The notes under the pieces: generated by a model
Told to the model about the DNA's origin: nothing
What the model saw: the letters and a program-made list of their open reading frames with translations, nothing else
The model's database searches: none
Assembly (NCBI GenBank): GCA_041736675.1
Contig: JBGSTD010000007.1
Location: forward strand, 12,440-76,439
Reading direction: 5' to 3'
DNA from: Salaquimonas sp041736675
Lineage (GTDB): Bacteria; Pseudomonadota; Alphaproteobacteria; Rhizobiales; Rhizobiaceae
Length of the DNA stretch: 64,000 nt
Made by a program: the position numbers and the translations under genes
Shown: positions 61,587-64,000 of the stretch, one piece after another
How positions within the stretch are numbered: the stretch's first letter is position 1
How the letters are laid out: every line of letters starts with the position of its first letter

Positions 61587-62507
61587 ATGAGCCAGACCAT
61601 TGGCACACAGGTCAAGACTTTGCGCGGCGCTGATGCTGTGGCAAGGGCGCGTGCCCGTGCTGCCCTGATACCTGATCTGCTGGTTGAGGCGCAACGTGTC
61701 GCCAACAATGTCTTTGCCGGATGGCATGGACGGCGCAGGCGCGGGATCGGTGAGAATTTCTGGCAGTTCCGCCCATATGTGCAGGGCGAGAATTTTGCTG
61801 CAATCGACTGGCGCCGCTCTGCCCGCGATGACAGCATCTATGTACGCGACCGCGAATGGCAGGCCTCCCACACCGTATGGATCTGGGTTGATGAAAGCCC
61901 GTCAATGCTTTTTCAGTCAAAAACAGCCATTGTGCCGAAACAGTCACGTGCCTTGGTGATTGCCTTGGCCATGGCAGAACTTCTCGCTCGAAGCGGTGAG
62001 CGTGTTGGCTGGCTCGGGGTTTCCCCGCCAATCATTCACCGCCATGCTGCCGAGCGGCTTGCTGATGCCTTGCTAAACTCTGGCGAACAGGTCGAAATTC
62101 CTGATGCTTCCCTTGTTCGCGATGATGCCGAAGTCATCATGATCAGTGATTTTCTTCATACCAGCGACGTGACAATTGATAGCCATCCGCTTTTCGCAGC
62201 GTTGCACAAAAAGCGTATCCGTGGCCATCTGGTTCAGATTATTGATCCGGTAGAGGAATCCTTTCCCTATTCGGGAAGAATTGAATTTCGTGATCCTGAA
62301 AGCGGGCACAAATTGAGTTTCGGTTCCGCTCAATCAGTCAAGGATGATTATAGCGCCCTGTTTGCCGCCCACACGCAAAGTCTTGCCAGTCTGGCAAGAC
62401 GTCTGGGCTGGAGCCATATTCCCCATCACACCGACCATCTGGCATCGCAGGCGTTGCAGACGCTTCATGTCAATTTGTCCTCTTCACCATTCAGGGGGCA
62501 GAACTGA
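61587..62507 (+). CDS. DUF58 domain protein
   Basis: The 306-residue protein has the DUF58 signature ENFWQFRPYVQGENFAAIDWRRSARDDSIYVRDREW (about 55-90), then a von Willebrand A-like region with VWIWVDESPSMLF as a DxSxS-like metal site, and IMISDFLHTSDV. DUF58 proteins are the usual partners of MoxR ATPases. It starts 44 bases after moxR, and its TGA shares one base with the next ATG, so all three genes are probably cotranscribed. Confidence 0.93.
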   Translation: MSQTIGTQVKTLRGADAVARARARAALIPDLLVEAQRVANNVFAGWHGRRRRGIGENFWQFRPYVQGENFAAIDWRRSARDDSIYVRDREWQASHTVWIWVDESPSMLFQSKTAIVPKQSRALVIALAMAELLARSGERVGWLGVSPPIIHRHAAERLADALLNSGEQVEIPDASLVRDDAEVIMISDFLHTSDVTIDSHPLFAALHKKRIRGHLVQIIDPVEESFPYSGRIEFRDPESGHKLSFGSAQSVKDDYSALFAAHTQSLASLARRLGWSHIPHHTDHLASQALQTLHVNLSSSPFRGQN

Positions 62508-64000
62508 TGTTTGGACTACCCCTGACTTTCCTTTCCCCGTTCGTACTTCTGGCGCTGCTCACACTGCCCGTGATCTGGTACCTGTTGCGTCTTACGCCGC
62601 CAAAACCGCAGGAAGAGGTTTTCCCGCCCCTGACCATTTTGGAGAAACTTGCTGCAAGAGAGGAAACTCCGGCAAAAAGTCCGTGGTGGCTCACTCTTCT
62701 GCGTCTGGTGATGGCGGCACTGGTGATCTTTGCAATGTCGGTTCCGGTATGGAATCCTCGCGAGGCTGCCCTGCAGAAAACCGGACCGGTATTGCTGATA
62801 ATTGATGATGGATGGGCGAGCGGTAAAATCTGGGAACAGATGAAAACCACCGCGTTGAATATCATCAGCGAGGCAGCAAATTCCAATAGGTCCGTTTCCC
62901 TGCTCTTCACAACAAATCCGGCCGCTATGAGCGAGGCTCCCATGGCGCCCGAAGAAATCGGAGCGATCCTAGAGGCGCACAACAATCTTTCAGTCAGACC
63001 GGATCACACATCCAGTGCACAAAGAATTCAGGCGCTGAGTGGAAACGGCGGCTTTGGCGAAGCAGTTTTCCTCTCTGACGGACTGGCAAACACCAGCCAG
63101 ACCAATCCGATTCTCGAGGCTCTCGGTTCAGCAGCTCTTTCAACGTCCCTGATAACACCTTCACTGGCACAAACAGCAATCTTGAACCCCGTTGAAAACC
63201 AGCCGGGTAAAATGACCGGAACGGTTTCAAGGGCGGTAATTGACGACGCCCTGGCGCTGCGTATCGTTGGCTATGACAAGGACGGGCTGGCTATCGCCCG
63301 CGCACCACTGCTCCTTGAGTCAGGCCAGAAAGGCGGCAATTTCGATTTTCAGCAACCCGTTGAACTTCGAAACCAGATTGTGCGTGTCGAGATTGAAAAC
63401 GCCCGTTCCGCCGGCGCCGTGCAATTGCTGGATGACAGCAACCGTAGACGGATTGTCGGTCTGATTTCGGGGCAAAGCTCCGATGTTTCCCAGCCGCTCC
63501 TCTCTCCGCTCTATTATATTAACCGAGCCCTTGCACCCTTCAGCGATCTGCGTATTCCTGACACCGCAAATCTTGATCAGGCCACTGCAGAACTGATCAA
63601 TCAGAAAGTCTCTGCAATCGTGATGGCTGATATTGGTACCCTTCCTCAGGAAACCGAAGCCAAGCTGACAAAGTTTGTTGGTGATGGCGGATTGATTATA
63701 CGCTTTGCCGGACCGCGTGTTGCCGCAAACCCGGATGGGCCGCTGTTGCCGGTTGAACTGGTTCAGGGCGACCGTTTCATTGGCGGCGCACTTTCATGGG
63801 AAACACCAAAGGCGATAGCAGCTTTCGAACCGGCCTCTCCATTTTTCGGACTGCCCCAACCAGTTGATGTAGCTGTTTCACGCCAGGTTCTGGCCGTTCA
63901 GGGACCTGCCCTCGACGAACATACATGGGCCCGTCTTGATGATGGCACTCCGCTTGTTACCGCTGCAAGGCAGGGGGCCGGATGGATTATTCTTTTCCAT
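62507..64000 (+). CDS. BatA-like N-terminal/DUF4159-type membrane protein, 3' end cut by window
   Basis: The frame is open from ATG 62507 to the window end (498 codons). It begins MFGLPLTFLSPFVLLALLTL with a membrane helix, then RLTPPKPQEEVFPPLTILEKL and a second helix, which matches the BatA-like N-terminal domain of aerotolerance operons. A periplasm-facing von Willebrand-like region follows (LLIIDDGWASGKIWEQ). Related proteins of about 900 residues with C-terminal DUF4159 occur in this position after MoxR and DUF58 in Hyphomicrobiales. The C-terminal domain itself is outside the window, so its name is inferred from context. Confidence 0.88.
   Translation, partial: MFGLPLTFLSPFVLLALLTLPVIWYLLRLTPPKPQEEVFPPLTILEKLAAREETPAKSPWWLTLLRLVMAALVIFAMSVPVWNPREAALQKTGPVLLIIDDGWASGKIWEQMKTTALNIISEAANSNRSVSLLFTTNPAAMSEAPMAPEEIGAILEAHNNLSVRPDHTSSAQRIQALSGNGGFGEAVFLSDGLANTSQTNPILEALGSAALSTSLITPSLAQTAILNPVENQPGKMTGTVSRAVIDDALALRIVGYDKDGLAIARAPLLLESGQKGGNFDFQQPVELRNQIVRVEIENARSAGAVQLLDDSNRRRIVGLISGQSSDVSQPLLSPLYYINRALAPFSDLRIPDTANLDQATAELINQKVSAIVMADIGTLPQETEAKLTKFVGDGGLIIRFAGPRVAANPDGPLLPVELVQGDRFIGGALSWETPKAIAAFEPASPFFGLPQPVDVAVSRQVLAVQGPALDEHTWARLDDGTPLVTAARQGAGWIILFH

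Noticed and set aside
1..64000. Mobile elements, CRISPR arrays, tRNA or rRNA genes
   Set aside because: I found no transposase or integrase motifs, no regularly spaced repeats and no tRNA-like T-loop/acceptor pairing in the gaps.

Overview
The window looks like chromosomal DNA of a Hyphomicrobiales (Rhizobiales) alphaproteobacterium of moderate GC content. The evidence is the family mix (DUF992, DUF1285, DUF1499, DUF1059, DUF599, UbiK-type BMFP protein), the trxB-lsrB pair, the lgt-MidA-pgeF-prs-rplY-pth-ychF series and a three-gene petABC operon. I see no insertion sequence, phage gene, CRISPR array, rRNA or tRNA. Most of the window is housekeeping sequence with small accessory groups between conserved blocks.

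Layout. 1-2764: 3' part of carB. 2765-6250: accessory block with a possible 57-residue membrane protein, an ArsR regulator driving two SRPBCC/AHSA1 genes, and a FAD oxidoreductase. 6250-9960: greA behind a leader with an intrinsic-terminator hairpin, a glycosyltransferase-like gene, then trxB and the LysR gene lsrB. 10043-16758: an outer-membrane-type protein, aspartate aminotransferase, DUF1499 and DUF2461 proteins and a Cache-GGDEF-EAL protein. 16759-17077: no gene, but a compact foldable RNA candidate. 17078-24802: MBL hydrolase, glycine-rich protein, ilvE, a MarR/OmpR/EnvZ-like regulatory set, csaA, proC, YbjN and UbiK-type proteins. 25061-30571: lgt, MidA-type methyltransferase, pgeF, a lipoprotein, prs and a DUF992 protein. 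30588-32692: chrB-chrA chromate pair. 32829-35500: rplY (with a hairpin leader), pth and ychF. 35539-36600: fusion of a barrel-like domain with a methylglyoxal-synthase domain.

36604-40328: two membrane proteins, then a beta-hydroxyacid dehydrogenase coupled to a 2-oxoglutarate oxygenase. 40425-44365: a divergent secreted or membrane cluster (HupE/UreJ-like, DUF4198, DUF457-like, Ivy-like, DUF2892) that may handle metal ions. 44452-48635: Crp/Fnr regulator, apt and petABC (cytochrome bc1 complex). 48959-55324: ABC-F protein, a small secreted hydrolase-like protein and a coupled pair of ABC exporters. 55486-60290: trmL, a hypothetical protein, hemF, DUF1059, cca, a NUDIX hydrolase and DUF1285. 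60532-64000: a MoxR-DUF58-DUF4159 operon that runs off the window.

The items I would check first are the barrel-methylglyoxal synthase fusion (35539-36600), the structured RNA candidate (16905-17031), the oxygenase-dehydrogenase pair (38486-40328), the two divergent proteins that each expose His-Glu at the predicted mature N terminus (40425-42571), and the terminator-like leaders of greA and rplY. I did not find a complete system that I can call new with confidence.
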